64,000 nt of DNA from Apium graveolens (taxonomy: Eukaryota > Streptophyta > Magnoliopsida > Apiales > Apiaceae): NCBI RefSeq assembly GCF_009905375.1, contig NC_133649.1, positions 237,736,201 to 237,800,200 of the forward strand. The letters run 5' to 3'. The notes under the pieces were generated by a model. It was not told where the DNA came from, ran no database searches, and saw nothing but the letters and a program-made list of their open reading frames with translations. Made by a program: the position numbers and the translations under genes. This document shows positions 1 to 12,018 of the stretch, one piece after another (position 1 is the first letter of the stretch; every line of letters begins with the position of its first letter).

Positions 1-1254
1 GGACTCGGGAATTGACGTTGGACTAAGGATAACCTAGTGGAAAGTTGACGAGCTCAGTAGGGTTCCCATCGAAGAACCTGAGTGTGGAAGTCGAATCCAA
101 GGTGATCTAGTGGTTAGACGATAAAGCCTGAGCGTTCGAGTCAGCTACAGTCGATCAGTAATAGTTGTAAAGCTTTGCAAGGCAAGTACCCCTGACCATT
201 CTTTTATGGTTCAGTATATATGAATAGCTAATGTTTTAATCTCGTAATGGAACAGAAATGTTTTAAGTTACGTATCCCCTTTAGTTATAAATAATTGTTT
301 TAAACTTGTTTTGGGGAAAAGTAACTTTGAAAGGTACCTATCTCGAATGAAATGATTTGTGAACTAGATTTTTATATGTGTGCTGTTAAAATGAATGGTT
401 TTGGAAATGAGATAGGTACGAGTAATTTGAAAATTGGATAAACCGATCAGATATGGGATACATAGGGGCCAGGGGGCTAGTGAGGTTGCGTAAGAGGCTA
501 ATTCGGTTGTGCGCAATTTATAACCGATTAGTCCAGTAGTTCAGAGGCCTAGCTAGTCTCTGAGTTCCGGAACAGGTTTATGGGATGGCAGTTGAAGCCG
601 TCTGGTGTTGATAGCCTGATCTGCTGTCTTCACATATCTACTACATATCTGATTTGGCTTTAGGTTTCCCGTAACGGAACAAGTGATTTATACAGTGGAT
701 TTAGAAATGAAAATAGCATGCTAGAATTGGACTCTGGTATTTATACACAACACACTACTGATGTTATTGTTTTACAGAGCATGCTAGTTTTGATATCGAG
801 TTTATACATGTTTTACTTGTTTTCTAGCAAGTTATGAATTATGTTCCTGTAACTGCTTTATTTTAAATCGTTTAACTTGTTATTTATATAGTGGTACTGC
901 TGAGCAATTGGTTGCTCACCCTTGCAGAATGTTTTAATATATGTATTGCAGATGCCTAGGAGATTCTTCCGTGATAGTCGGGCAGAGTTCCAGTTCTCTC
1001 CGTATCAGGCTCCTCTGAGTTGGTTGTGTTGGACCAAGGATGGTCTGTTGAATTGTTGTGTTAAGTTAGCTGCTTCAGGATGGTTTGTTGCAAGTCGGTT
1101 TTAAAGTAGTTATAACCTAAATCACACTTAAACCTGGTAAAGGTCTTGGTAAAGGGGCCATGGTTATATTATATTAATAATTTGGATTACGTTATGTTTA
1201 CTATTATTGTTGTCAGTGATGTCAACTCCTACCCTTGGGTTTGAGGCCGTCACA
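1..1254 (+). repeat. 5' LTR of element A (3' portion only)
   Basis: Matches 7662-8158 continued by 21512-22260 with scattered substitutions. It ends in GTCACA, immediately followed by the PBS. No protein-coding gene is supported inside it; the short open frame near 922 is chance. Confidence 0.9.
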
Positions 1255-1255
1255 G

Positions 1256-1268
1256 TTGGTATCAGAGC
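1256..1268 (+). other. Primer-binding site, initiator tRNA-Met (element A)
   Basis: TTGGTATCAGAGC one base after the LTR end. The TGGTATCAGAGC core is the standard complement of the 3' end of plant initiator tRNA-Met, where minus-strand DNA synthesis starts. It fixes the element on the plus strand. Confidence 0.93.
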
Positions 1269-2768
1269 TACAGGTTTGAGTCCCTGATTTAGGTTAAGAC
1301 TAGAGTCAAAAGAGTGCGAGAAGGTTTATGTGTAGATGCGAGTCAGCAACTCGGTCAGAGGAGCGAGTCTATGAGTTTAGTCAAGGGTTTAAGAGACGTA
1401 ACCCTGACGTCTATTGAGGATTGACTGGAACTGTCCTAGTTTAGAGTACGTCTCCTTCATATAGGTATAATTAGTTATGTTCGATAGAGATTTCTAATTT
1501 CCCTCTCGAGAATTCGATTCCGATTGAGAGAATTCAACTTCTGAGTAGACCTTTGGTGTGTCAGCTGAAGAGACGCCAACATTATTTCTAAATATCATAT
1601 TCTCTATATCAAGGAATGTTATTGGACCGATTGTGTGACCTTGGTAAGTTCGGATAGTATGATAAAAGTCAGTGGCTGCTAGGACGACCAAGTTTTATAG
1701 TGAATGTGGCTTAGAACAGGAGGTTGTATCTTTGAACCCTTATACTTCTTTCTTGAAACGTATTTTGTTTCCAGAGTCATTGTTTCTTATCCTATAAGTT
1801 GCTTACTTTTCCTGTGAGAAAGTTGAGAACTCGGAATAAGTCACTTAGGGTTCTGTTGGTTCAATTATAAATCAGATTTTCTCCCTCCATATTTGTAAAT
1901 CTCTATTTAAACATTGTTTCTTTTCTCGAAAATTCTATCGGTTGATTGGGGCAAACAATGCATATGAATTGACCATTTGTCTGTGTGACAAAAGGGTCTG
2001 GTGGGACAACACCGGAGTATGTGTTGTGAGCTATACGATACCAAGACTGGCCATCTTATGTACTTGTATGGTTGTTCTCAGTCATACCTATGTCTTCTTC
2101 TCTTGTCCTCCCTGTATTATTAATTCCTTGACTTTGAAATTTCATTTGAAGTCCCGAGGCAATAAATTGTCAGTAACTTTTGTAATTAGACAGTCCTGGT
2201 TATTGAAAGTAAACAATAGTTGACTGTCTAGAGGAATAGGAGTTTAACATTGGGTTGCAGTTTTAGGAAAGTTAACTTAGTGAAAGATGGGTCAATTGTA
2301 AGAGATAAGAAGTCTCCTTGGGAAGGATGGTTGATTTAAACTCGGACTAGTGCGTTAGCCAAGTCTGTGATTCTTAAGATTTACCTGACTTACCAGTTTA
2401 CCCTTTTTTGGGGGGGGTGCTTAGTATAGCCCGTCTAGCATTGCCGTATATAAGATTTATTAATGTTGTTTTTTAATGGTGCTGGAAGGTTATTCGGTTG
2501 TTGTTGTATTGAGAGGGCATACTATAATGTTTAGTACCTTTATATTCCAGTTTTTTTGTACTGTTATTGATTCTGCTACTGTTATGGTTAATATTATTGC
2601 TAGTGCTATTAATCTATATATCTTTTATAAATGGACCCTGATATTAAAGACATGGGTATTTGATTGGGCAGCATTTTCCTGGTACAGGTGCACCATTTAA
2701 AAGGTGATATTTTCTGTCAAACATTTTTTGTTATGTTTTGAATAGACTCATCTCTATAGTTTAGGAAA
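1269..2768 (+). other. Untranslated leader of element A
   Basis: About 1.5 kb between the PBS and the first gag-like ATG. Stops occur in every frame and I recognise no protein or RNA gene. Long leaders are common in plant gypsy elements. A G-run lies near 2407-2417. Confidence 0.5.
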
Positions 2769-3900
2769 ATGCCACCCAAGAAGGTTACCCGATCTAAAGA
2801 AAATAATAGTAGTTTTATTATGGGTCCAGTTATAAATGAAATTCTGGATTTGTTGCGCCAACAACAACAATAATAGCAGTAGCTAATGCAACAGATTCAT
2901 CGGTAATAACATCGGCAGAGAGAGCCAAATCAAACTACTAGTTTTAAATCCTTTCAGTCTGTTAAGCCCCAAGAGTTCAAGGACGAAGTGGGTCTTGTTG
3001 TTACCAAAAATTGGCTTAAAAAAATGGAAAAGGCATTTACCCTCACGCAAGTAAGCGATGATCTTAAGACAGATTATGCAAGCTACTTCTTGAAAAAAAT
3101 GAAGTGAATTATTGTTTTTTTGGAAAAGTATTTTTCCTGACTGAGTGCGGAGTCATATGGAGATTGAGTTTCTAGAAGTGAAGTAAGACGATAGAAGTGT
3201 AGCTAAGTTCTCAGAGTTGGCTAGGGTTGTACCAGATTATGGATGCTCTGAAGCTCAGAAGGCAAGGAGGTTTCAACAAGGATTGAAGCTTGAAATTCGT
3301 AGTGGAGTGGTGGCAATACAACTTAAGACGTATCCTTCCGTAGTTCAAGCCGCCTTAGTAATTGAATTTGATCAAAAGTTAGCCGCTAGATAAAAAGAAG
3401 ATAAGAAGTGAAAGATAGATGATATGGAAGAAGCATCAGGTTAAGAAGGATCCAGCCAGAAGTCTTAGAAAAAGGTTGGAAGGAGTGAGAATAAATAATT
3501 CAGAGGAAAAAGTATTGCTTTAAATAGGATTAGTAACACCTCAGTCAGCTCTAATCAAGCCAAGTACGTTAATTCGCCTATATCGGAGTATAAGCAATGC
3601 AGTAAGAGGCATGATGGAAGGTGTAAGGTAAATACTGAATGTTTCAGGTGTGGACAGAAAGGACACTACACGTTAGAATGTAAGGTGGAAAATCCAGGAG
3701 TCACCTGTTACAACTGTGGCAAGGTGGGGCATGTTTCCAAGAACTGTAGAAGTGCTTCCCGAGAAAGCATGGGAGGTAGTGCATCAAAAGGTTTGACGTC
3801 CAGTACAGCCAAGGCTAAGGCTTATAATAGGAATAAAAGATCAGTTGCTCAAGACCCTCATAAAGAACTAGGGTAATGATTGATTACCAAAAGAAACCAA
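2769..3900 (+). pseudogene. gag relic of element A with two zinc knuckles
   Basis: The start at 2769 reads MPPKKVTRS, the usual opening of gypsy gag in this lineage, but the frame is broken within about 40 codons and repeatedly after. Two CX2CX4HX4C zinc knuckles survive, CFRCGQKGHYTLEC at 3640-3681 and CYNCGKVGHVSKNC at 3706-3747, which in a working gag bind the genomic RNA. Between start and knuckles there are recognisable but frameshifted stretches of the gag core. Not functional. Confidence 0.8.
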
Positions 3901-5610
3901 TAGTAAGGTGCGTTTCTAGGTGCGGAAGCGATATAAGAAGTTCTTCCAATTATGCGAGGAAAAGGATAATAAGCTAAGGAGATAAGGTAGATCCACCATG
4001 TGCAAAGATACGAAGAAGAAAATACTTAAGCTGGGGGAATTTTGAGTAATAAATAGATGCCCTGGAGTTCTGGAGGCCATTGGAATGAAATAATTAGTTC
4101 AATAATCATAAAAGTTATTGGAAGGAGGAAAATGAACATACCAGTGATGTTGTTGGAGAAGAGGAATTGAATTGTGAGGTTATGTACTGATTATCGGGAG
4201 TTTAACAAAATGACGAAGAAGAATAAGTAACCCTATTAAGAATTGATTACTTTTGTGACTTAATTCAAGGAGTGTGTTGTTTCTCGGAGATTGACTAAAG
4301 ATCCAGTCTCAAGACATATCAAAGATTGCGATTAGAATGAGTTATGAGCATTGCAAGTTCTGGTGAAAATATGTGGAGTAATAAGTGTATCAGTTGTCTA
4401 TAAGGAATTAAGGAACATGGTGTATAAGGAGTAATTGGGTGGTGTAATTGTATTTATTGATAACATCCTCGCCCATTCAAGAACTAAGAAAGGCCAAGTT
4501 GAACACCTAAATAAATGTCTGTGGAAGGTTGACAAGTAGCAATGGTATACTGAGCTTCAAAAGTATGAAAATCTGATCAAAATTGATTATGAGCCATGGT
4601 TGTTTGAGTAACTACCAACCAAGCAGGGTCCATTTAAGGACATATGTCTTGAGTAGAAAAGAAGTATTGAATGTGAGTAAGATCACGGAGTAAAAGTTGG
4701 AGTTCGAATACCTGAAGGTGATAAGAAGTGAATATATGGGATTACTTTTCAGCCTTAACGGGTGAAAATGAGTGAGAGATGTTCAAATATTTAGAAACTA
4801 AGTTGAAAATGAGTATTGCATATCATCTTTAGACGAAAGGTCAAAGTGAGAAGATGATTCGAATAATATAAGATATGTGGAGAGTATATATATGTTGGTT
4901 TTAAAAAGGAAACTGAGGTAATCACCTACCATGAATTGAGTTTTCTATGCTAATAGTTATCATGTTAGTAAGAGAATGCTACTTTACGAAGCCTTGTATG
5001 GACATAAGCGTGGGTCCTCACTCTATTGAGAGAAAGTGGGGGTAGAGATATTGTTAAGTACTGAGTTGATTCAGTACATCAAGAGTGTAGTGGTGTTAAT
5101 TCAGAAAAGTGTTGAACCAGCTCGGGAGAGACCAAGAAAGAAAGCAGATTTGCATCGAAAGAATATGAATATATAGAATTAGGATTGTGGTAGTTTCACC
5201 TTGAAAGAGATTAGTTAAGTTTGAATAGAAGGGACAAGAAGAGTCCTAAATAGATGAAACCGTTCGAGATATTGAGAAAAATAGTTAAAATTCCCCATGA
5301 ATTGATGTTACCGCCGCAGTGGCAGTGTATATATGATGTGTCCCACGTGTCAATATCAAAATGATATGTATCTGATTTGAACTAAGTCGTTGATTAGGAG
5401 CCAATGGGCTCTCATCCAAATTTATTCTGCGTGGAATGATCGATCCAAGTCCTCGATCGCTAAGAGCGAGTCTGTAGAAATGAGTTTATATCCATAGTGA
5501 GTATGCTTTGAAAAAAAATCCCCGAATAGAATAGTCTACCTGGAAGTTAGAGTCGGATATGCTTGACAAATATCCTCACTTGTTTAGTTAGATCAGATTC
5601 TGAGGACAGA
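3901..5610 (+). pseudogene. pol relic of element A (RT and integrase traces)
   Basis: Only fragments are readable. The RT finger motif appears as VRLCTDYREFNK near 4173-4208. The catalytic region reads FIDNIL at 4453-4470, where family members have FIDDIL, so the second catalytic aspartate is asparagine (codon 4462-4464). A TAG stop follows 25 codons later at 4537-4539. Integrase traces (a broken form of the AYHPQT...SER segment) lie near 4813-4870, and the segment leading to the C-terminal tail, with VSH-type wording, near 5290-5360. Protease is not recognisable and the total is short for a gypsy pol, so deletions are likely. Element B carries the same D-to-N change and the same TAG. Confidence 0.75.
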
Positions 5611-5618
5611 ATCTTTTT

Positions 5619-5630
5619 AAGGGGGAAAGA
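5619..5630 (+). other. Polypurine tract of element A
   Basis: AAGGGGGAAAGA directly before the 3' LTR. It primes plus-strand DNA synthesis. The upstream context (TCTGAGGACAGAATC then a T-run) matches, on the other strand, the PPT flanks of elements B and D. Confidence 0.85.
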
Positions 5631-6369
5631 TATAACGACTCGTATATTTTATTATTTAAATATGTACTTCTTGAATAATTAATTAAATAAAATATGTATA
5701 TGGGTTTTATCAACGGATTATTGTTTTTTTATTATGTATATGTGATTACTAGTGTGTGGGATTGAAGTGTGTGGTTAGTTACTGGGTTGTATAATTTTGT
5801 TTCACTTTAAAGTGAATTTAATATATTTTATTTGCATAAATATCTGGAATGTCTTTAAAATTATTTTTATTGTTTTATAATTACAATAATTATTTTTGGG
5901 ATTTTATAAAATTTAGAAATCAATATTTCATCAATTATTTAACCCTGTATGATTTTCTGATCGCATTTATTTGTGAAATCTGTATTTAATTCCAGAATAT
6001 TTTAAAAATTGTGAAACTTATCTTTATTTAAGTTTAGAATATTCTGAGAATTTAAAAATTATTTTGGGAATTTTTGGTATTAATTTCACTCGCGCGTCGA
6101 TTCGTTTAAATGTTAAATGCGGGTATAAATTGCGTTTCAGAAATTATTCTAAAATTTTGAAATTTATGTTTTTATAAATTTCGGGATATATGTAACATTT
6201 TAAGGGTATTTTTGTAAATTTTGAAAATTATTTTATGTGTACCTCGGTCCGATAATTTCGAATATTGAAGCAAATCAGGCCTTGGAACTTTCGTAATTAT
6301 CTCGAAACACACGTGTCGCTCATTCAGAAACTCAGAGCCACGTGTCCTACATCAATTTGGACAATAGAA

Positions 6370-6377
6370 TATAAATA
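6370..6377 (+). promoter_or_regulatory. Candidate TATA box of element A LTR
   Basis: TATAAATA, a perfect plant TATA box, followed about 110-160 bases later by a CT-rich tract typical of plant 5' leaders. A strong 5' splice-site-like GG|GTAAGT has its GT at 6555. The LTR therefore looks like a promoter plus leader, possibly with a spliced intron. Predicted from sequence only. Confidence 0.45.
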
Positions 6378-8153
6378 TAAAATAACTAAATAGGAAACAG
6401 GGGCATAAAAAACAAAAGCACGCGCAGGGGTGGGGGGACTGTATCCTCTCGCCGGAATTTGTGTTGCTTCTGTGCTCTCCTCTCTTGATTTGATTACCTA
6501 TTCTCTCCTCTCTCAATTTAACTCTCTCTTCTTCCCTGATATCCTCCGTCGTGGGTAAGTTCTGGTTGCCTGGATTTTTCCGACCACTGTTCTAATTCTC
6601 AGTTTGCTCTGTTGATTGATGTTTGTATATACACGCGTATGTATGGGTATATATGCATGCTTAGTATTTGGTGTAATTACCGTGGCCTGTAGTTTGCTGT
6701 TGCCGCAATTGTACCGCCGTTTTTCCGCCTTTCGCTGATTTTCGGCGAGATGGCGGTGATGTCGCGTGGGTGCACACGTGGCTGTCCTGTTTCCTTTATT
6801 TTTGTTACTGCCCTGGTTGTATCGATCGAATAATTCGATTTATTCGATTTGTTTTTGAAATACTGAAAGAAATTGTGATGATTATTCGGATACTTATTTT
6901 AATTATTCAAAAAATTGTTTTAATTGGTGAAGATTTGCGTTGGAAACCCGACTTATACGGGCACCCACAAATTTTTATCACCGTCAATGATAATTTTCGA
7001 TGAGTTGACGGTGGACCGTGATGAATTAATTATGAGTCCTAATATTTTAAGTAAATAAAATTAGTTTTATATTTTTATTCTAGATCGAATTAGTTAATTA
7101 GTAAATATTGTAATGAAATGGTTAGAGTGATTGTGATTATTAAGATTGTATTGAAATTTTGATTGCGTAATTGATTGCGGTTGTTTTTGAGTGGTTTGGA
7201 TTATAAATGGGGGTTTTGGATTAATTGGTTGGATTGTTTGATTGTTGTGATTGACGTCGGATTTGATTCGACGGGTTAGCCGATAAATAAAGGAGGTGAT
7301 GCCCAATTTCTGAGAAATCGAACTACAGAAATATGGGTGCGTATCCAGTAATTATCGGGCTGTCGAGTATATATAAACACATATATATATTTTATACGTA
7401 ATCTGATTGTATATTGTGGTGAACTGTTTTGCCAAAAGTAATAACCCTAATTTTGGAAAATGACGAGTATATGTATTATTCCGAAAATGAACACTGAACC
7501 AATTTTTGAGAACGTGAACCCTAATTGTTATGTGTGCTGTTATAATACGAATAATTACGAGTCGGGATTGTTATCGTTTGGGTAGGTTTGGTATCGAGGA
7601 TATGTCAAGCATAACTGGGTGTCAAACATAGAGTAGTTTTACTCTGTAGTTGTTAGTCGAAGGACTCGAGAATTGACGTTGGACTAAAAATAACCTAGTG
7701 GACAGTCGACGAGCTCAGTAGAGTTCCCATCGAAGAACCTGAGTGTGGAAGTCGAATTCAAGGTGATCTAGTGGTTAGACGATAAAGCCTGAGCGTTCGA
7801 GTCAGCTCAAAGTCGATCATTAATAGTTGTAAAGCTCTGCAAGACAAGTACCCCTGACCATTCTTTTATCGTTCAGTATATGTGAATAGCTAATTTTTTA
7901 ATCTCGTAATGGAACAGAAACATTTTAAGTTACGTATCCCCTGTAGTTATAAATAATTGTTTTAAACCTGTTTTGGGGAAAAGTAACCTCGAAAGGTACC
8001 TATCTCGAATGAAATGATTTGTGAACTAGATTTTTATATGTGTGCTGTTAAAATAAATGGTTTTGGAAATGAGATAGGTACGAGTATTTTGAAAATTGGA
8101 TAAAACGATCAGATATGGGATACATAGGGGTCAGGGGACCTAGTGAGGTTGCG

Positions 8154-8158
8154 TAAGA
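8154..8158. repeat. Target-site duplication of element B, left copy
   Basis: TAAGA, repeated at 21507-21511. The uninterrupted site is visible in the other LTR of A at 491-495, where TAAGA occurs once in the same context. Confidence 0.95.
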
Positions 8159-11100
8159 TGTAACAACCCAAATCCGGGGTCAAGATTTGGTGTCACTAAA
8201 CAATCTTTACATAAAACCAAAGAATATTCAATTAACCCCTTAAATCTGGATCGTTTACAGTTATGGTATGAAACAAGAATCTAACCCCTTACAACTCACA
8301 ATAACTAAAATACCAGTGTAAATACCTTTGAACTAATGCTCTTGTCACATTCTTCTAACACCTTCAACCTCTCGCAGCGGAAATTTCTCTAACTCCTGCT
8401 GTCTATCAAAGATATTCACTTTTATCTTTATCTATTTCTGGCAGAAATAAGAAATTACAAAGAGAGAGTGAGCAAAAAATGCCCATCAAGTATATAATTT
8501 GAGTTTCAGGCATTAATATCAAAGGAAAAACTTCCTGACATAATCTTAAAACAATTTTAAACAATTTCATTTATTTGAGTGATTTGAGCAAATAAACATT
8601 GGCTGTCACCAGCCTTTAACTAAAATCCAAAAATGACAAGCAATTCCCCGATTCATCTCCTGAATCAGGGTTTTGTCCGGTTTTGGAATCATAAAACCAT
8701 TCGAGAGAGAATGCCGTTAATGGCGATCAACAACAAATTAGATTGGACACTAAAACCAACATATGCACTATACCCTGCTGATCAGTCAGGATACAGTGCG
8801 GATCTATACCCAACTGCATAGACCAAACCAACATATGGGGTACCCAGGCAACTATGGCCTAAGGGTCCGGTTCATCCCTGACCCATAGGATCCAGCTTAT
8901 CACTGGTCCTAATAGTAATCGTCTAGCCCGTAGAGTATTTTGATATCAAATCATTTTGATTTCAAAACATCCCAAATTAGGGTTCGCAAATAACCCGAAC
9001 GAATGGGTATTTGCTCAAGAGAGCAATCGATAATATAGGAACAATAATGAAAAGAACTGACATAATAAGAGTAATTGCAGCGAAATATAAAATAGTTAAC
9101 TATTCTGAACTTAGAATAGGAGCAAATAAATATTTGCAGTTTTTAAGGAGAAAGGTTAGGAATACTTGCAATATTTAAAAAAAAGTTCGGGAATACTTGC
9201 CTCAATAAGCTTTAACCACTATTATCGGTTGACTTTTGGATTTCCTTGAACATGTGGCTTTATCGTCAGACCACTATTCTATCATGGCTACGATCTCAAC
9301 ACACAGGTCCTTCGATTGAAACTTCGTTGATCTCGTCAATTAATCCCTAGATCGTTCCTAGTCCGATGTCGATACTCGGGTTTTCCGTCTAGGACCTACA
9401 GGGTTGAAATACCCTAATTCAGATATCCGCTTAAGCTTAACATCAAATCACTATCATATTCTACCCATACGATTTCGTAATCCAACTTATATTTATATGT
9501 ATTATTTAAATACACATAGCAATTATGGTTCCCATCTTTGAAACTCGGTTCGGTATTTATTTTTGGAGAATACATATATTCGTTGTTTTGAAAAAAATAG
9601 GGCAATCGATTATTTGTAAATCATTTTGTCTCAATTGCACTCAAGTTCATATAATATAACTATATATGGTTATTCGACATCTCCGATAATTATAGGGTAC
9701 GTCCCCGTATTTTTCGGAATTAATTTCCCGAAAATCGGGCAGCTTCTCCTTTATTTATCGGCCTACCCGTCGAAATCAAATCGACGTCAAATCACAACAA
9801 CAGCCACAACACAATTCAATCCACAATCCAATTACCAAGTCCCAAACTCCGATTCGCTTAATTATTATTACTACTCTTATTTTGCATTTTTATTCGTATT
9901 TTTATTTTATTCGCATTTTCATTTCGAAATCAATTTACCAACTATTTTTATTTAATTGATAACATAGGAATCGGATAAAAATCATCACCGTCCACCATCG
10001 GCTCGCCGAGGCTCATCGCCGACAGCGGTAAAATTTTGCGGGTACCCGTTAAATTTTCGGGTTTCCGACGCAAAATTCCACTGATTGATTTAATTTCTTT
10101 CCCGCATAAATTTGTTTATCTCACGAAACTTTAATCAAATCATCCTGCAGAAATTAATTAAATATTAATAAAAGTCCGACCAATCAGCATCACGCGCACA
10201 CAACCGAAAAATACACACACGGCCAGAAGGAACGCAGCAACAGGCGGCACAACACCACCCTCATGCGTCACCATCACAACAGCATACACACTCCCGAATT
10301 ACACACACGCATGCCCAATACATACACACACACACGATTTGCACACACACACACATACGACTTGCACACACACACACATATGATTTACACATACACACAT
10401 AGGCGTATAAACGCACACAAGTAAACCACCAAGCCAACCGAAGTCCGGCGGTGGCTTCTTAAGAAAACGAAGCAGCGGTGGCCGGAGCAAGCCGGAAACA
10501 GGAGAGAACAACGGCGGAAGAAGAAAGAAGGGAGAGAGAAGAATAAAAAGAGGGAAGAATTAAAGAGGGGAGATCGAGATTACAGAAATAATCTGAGAGA
10601 GAGAGGCGATTATAGAGAGAGACCCGAGAGAAACCCGATAGAAAAAGAAGAAAAGGGGTGCAGGGGAATGAATTTGGGGGTTTGGGGATGCTGTGTTTTT
10701 GTTTTTTTTCATCTTTTTATTTCTTCCTTTACTCTATTTTATTCTCAATATTATTATGTTTTGTACCGCAATTATCGATGGCAACAAATAATTTATGAGT
10801 AACGATAACCCGAAACGTTATTCGAATAAATTTAAAAATTCTCGAGATATTTAAAACAAATCATCATAAACATTTTATATTTTAAAAAAAACATTTTTGA
10901 AACAAATATCCGACCCATATTTTATAATTTTAACGAATACATGTGCAGTCAAATTAAAGCCAGAAAATTTAAGAATAAACTTTAAAATTCTTGATATATT
11001 TCAAACTTAATAAAATAAAATTTTCATAATTTTTAAAATATCCTGAAATTAAATATTGATTTTACAATTAAATGGAGTCAGAAAATCATTTAAAGATAAT

Positions 11101-12001
11101 TAATAAATAAAATATTGACTTCTAAATTTTATAATCTCCTAAAAATATTAAATATAATTATAAAATAACAAAAATAATTTTATATGCAATTTTAGCATTT
11201 ATGAGAATAAATATTCAATAAAAATCATTTTAAAAATAAAATAAATTTATACAAGTCGATAAGTAATTATAAAATTAATCTTCGCGTCCAACAAATCACA
11301 AACAATTTAGGATACAGCAACACAAGGCTGACTGAACCATCACATATCTTATTTATTTAATAATTTGATAATTACATTTACACATCCGATCCGAAAATAA
11401 GTTACTTAGCCGCTAAGTAACTACATAACGATATAATTTTAATATCCGATTTAGATAATTATCAAAATAGAGTCTCTTATAAAACACTTTATACAAAAAT
11501 AAGGTAATAATGTCTCTTCTTTTAAGAATATGGGTTCTTATCGATATATAAAATGATTTGCGTATCGAAAATTTCACACCGGGACTCGTACAGGTCAAAC
11601 CGTACCCCGGATCGAAAAAGTCAAAACACGAAAAGTGTTCAGAATTATCAGATTAGGTTAGGAAGGAGTTTTCGGAAGAGTTTCGGTTTGTAAAAATGTA
11701 AAACGATTGAAGTGGGACGATTTGTAATTCTAAAAATTAATTTTATAATTATGTAAAATAATCATTATTAATTCTATAAATCCTTATAAAATCATATGGT
11801 AATCCAAAAATTACCAGCAAAATACCAAAATTATCTATATTTAATTCGGGATAATTAAGAATTAAAATATCTTATTTTAATCAGAAATAAACATCCAAAT
11901 ATTAATATCAATTATCAAATAATTCACCAAAATTCACATAAAAATCACATACTAATTATTTATTGATAAAAATAATTACATAATATTTCCCAGACGTTAC
12001 A
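8159..12001 (-). repeat. 3' LTR of element B (left copy)
   Basis: Runs from TGTAACAACCC to GACGTTACA, 3,843 bp, and is repeated at 17667-21506. Open frames of 60-110 codons inside it recur in the other copy only because the LTR is duplicated. The block at 11580-11690 is shared with the LTR of element D. Nothing here looks like a gene. Confidence 0.95.
10299..10410. repeat. CA-rich interrupted microsatellite in LTR B
   Basis: Runs of (CA)n separated by short spacers such as TACGACTTG, giving an irregular period near 30 bp. The counterpart is at about 19800-19915 in the other LTR, with different run lengths. Confidence 0.85.
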
Positions 12002-12018
12002 TCATTCCCCCCTTAAAA
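12002..12018 (-). other. Polypurine tract of element B
   Basis: On the minus strand this reads as a purine run ending AAGGGGGGAATGA right before the LTR start TGTAACGTC. It gives the element its minus orientation. Confidence 0.85.

Larger units (their letters stand above)
5631..8158 (+). repeat. 3' LTR of element A, left part
   Basis: Begins TATAACGACTC, a decayed TG start, straight after the PPT, and runs to the insertion point of element B. From 7662 it repeats position 1 onward. The rest of this LTR is at 21512-22260. Segments near 6930-7010 and 7280-7310 are homologous to the LTR of element B, so the two families are related. No coding gene is supported; short open frames at 6770 and 7094 are chance. 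Confidence 0.88.

Noticed and set aside
1256..1268. PBS sites as tRNA genes.
   Set aside because: Only 12-18 bases complementary to tRNA ends are present; no cloverleaf is found around any of them.
5340..5400. Possible chromodomain in element A.
   Set aside because: Only a few words near the integrase end are readable; the tail itself is too decayed to claim a domain.
9626..9955. 109-codon open frame that recurs almost unchanged at 19135-19464.
   Set aside because: Both lie at the same place in the two LTRs of element B; conservation is due to LTR duplication. Composition is low complexity and no family resemblance is seen. The same holds for 8633/18142 and 11413/20917.
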